DNA of 64,000 nucleotides, taken from the NCBI RefSeq assembly GCF_001548375.1, contig NZ_AP017295.1, positions 3,754,501 through 3,818,500 of the forward strand. The letters run 5' to 3'. Of the stretch, positions 63,416 to 64,000 are shown piece by piece. The position numbers and the translations under genes were made by a program. Each line of letters starts with the position of its first letter. The stretch's first letter is position 1. The notes under the pieces are model-generated. The model had not been told where the DNA came from. It did not search any database and was given only the letters and a program-made list of their open reading frames with translations. The DNA comes from Nostoc sp. NIES-3756 (GTDB lineage Bacteria; Cyanobacteriota; Cyanobacteriia; Cyanobacteriales; Nostocaceae).

Positions 63416-64000
63416 ATGCTGCGTTCTTTAAATCAACCAAAGCACAAGCCAAGGTTAGTAGGAATTGACTTGTTTAGAGGTGTATCAGCGTTTGCTGTCA
63501 TTGTCATTCATGCTGGCACATTAATGCGTTATTCTGGTTTACCCATGAATAACTTTACAGATACTCTTATAGAAACTAGCCGATTTGCTGTCCCTTTTTT
63601 CTTGGCTTCATCGTTTTATTTAATGACGAAAAAGTTATATGTGAATGAACAGCAAACTTCTTTCATATCCTTATTAAAATCAAGGTCACAAAGGCTGTTA
63701 GTGCCGTATTTTTTTTGGAGCCTGATTTATTTTGCGTTGCGTGTAGTAAAAACCTTGAGTGAGTCGGGGAGTATTAATAGTTTATTTCAAGACCCAGTTT
63801 TGTTAATTTTTCTAGGCGGTGCTTCTATTCATTTATATTTTTTACCCCTACTATTTACAGGTAGCTTTTTGATTATCTTGGCTGAATATTTAGTCAGCCG
63901 TCATATCAATTTAACAACGCTGATTTTCCTAGCCGTAGTTAGTATGACTATCTACGAATGGCAGATCATATCAGGTAATGACTTTAAATTCTTTGTAAAA
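63416..64000 (+). CDS. Acyltransferase family 3 membrane protein (partial, continues past the window)
   Basis: The first 195 codons are open to the end of the window. The start PRLVGIDLFRGVSAFAVIVI and HAG is the classical start of OafA/YrhL-like acyltransferase-3 proteins (His active-site region), followed by helices. It would add acyl groups (for example acetyl) to the polysaccharide. The ATG at 63416 follows GAGGATAATAG, about ten bases upstream. The gene is the fifth in the same direction, separated from the ligase by 43 bases. Confidence 0.85.
   Translation, partial: MLRSLNQPKHKPRLVGIDLFRGVSAFAVIVIHAGTLMRYSGLPMNNFTDTLIETSRFAVPFFLASSFYLMTKKLYVNEQQTSFISLLKSRSQRLLVPYFFWSLIYFALRVVKTLSESGSINSLFQDPVLLIFLGGASIHLYFLPLLFTGSFLIILAEYLVSRHINLTTLIFLAVVSMTIYEWQIISGNDFKFFVK

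Overview
The window is a piece of chromosome from a filamentous, heterocyst-type cyanobacterium close to Nostoc/Anabaena/Trichormus. The evidence is the many HIP1 palindromes (GCGATCGC), photosystem II genes psbH and psbN, a tocopherol cyclase, heptanucleotide tandem repeats of the Anabaena STRR type, a NucA/NuiA nuclease-inhibitor pair (a pair characterised in Anabaena), several multidomain PAS/GAF histidine kinases and WD40 proteins. Base composition and coding style look even. No phage, integrase, intact insertion sequence or CRISPR array was found. The genus is an inference, and no strain is assigned.

Layout. 0.1-2.4 kb: an ABC exporter and a small unknown protein. 2.6-6.8 kb (minus strand): a compact cluster of XPB-type helicase, Bax1-type nuclease (DUF790), an antitoxin-like protein and a PIN-domain gene cut by an in-frame amber codon. 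7.2-12 kb: a membrane PAS histidine kinase, a fructokinase-like PfkB kinase, a pentapeptide-repeat protein and a small exported protein. 12.8-16 kb: a CbiG-CobJ fusion for cobalamin synthesis, tRNA-Arg(CCT) and tocopherol cyclase. 16-19 kb: a DnaJ-TPR protein, a WD40 protein and a membrane-anchored Pro/Thr-rich protein. 19.5-23.3 kb: two tandem metallophosphoesterases, an alpha/beta hydrolase and an acyltransferase. 23.5-29 kb: a small MITE-like element, an unknown 495-residue protein and a GH38 alpha-mannosidase. 28.9-33.4 kb: psbN, psbH, tatA, pth, rpsU, then cobA and cbiX, a DUF4359 protein and tRNA-His. 33.8-45 kb: a candidate bilin-binding hybrid kinase, a class A penicillin-binding protein, folK, a NUDIX hydrolase, a Spo0M-like protein, a UPF0175/PIN toxin-antitoxin pair and the NAD(P)HX repair enzyme. 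45-57 kb: a 42-bp tandem repeat, nucA/nuiA, an SDR, a di-haem protein, a second WD40 protein, a Rieske protein, a soluble rubredoxin and a flavoprotein. 57-64 kb: an exopolysaccharide cluster (two GT4 transferases, a Wzc-like tyrosine kinase, an O-antigen ligase/polymerase-like protein and an acyltransferase running off the end).

How genes work together. Three tetrapyrrole genes (the cbiG-cobJ fusion, cobA, cbiX) supply steps of sirohaem/cobalamin synthesis. psbN/psbH and tatA serve thylakoid biogenesis, and tocopherol cyclase protects thylakoid lipids. The last five genes form a Wzx/Wzy-style polysaccharide synthesis and export unit. nucA and nuiA converge on a shared terminator and would make an exported nuclease with its cytosolic inhibitor.

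The most unusual signals are: (1) the XPB-Bax1 pair tightly coupled to a toxin-antitoxin-like pair whose PIN gene has one amber stop; (2) a Rieske oxygenase-like protein that seems to lack both histidines of the mononuclear iron site; (3) a 164-bp element with 15-bp inverted ends and an 11-bp duplication, inserted in the loop of another repeat; (4) repeat DNA of the intergenic type sitting in frame inside several enzymes (GH38, NAD(P)HX epimerase/dehydratase, hybrid kinase, CbiG-CobJ linker).
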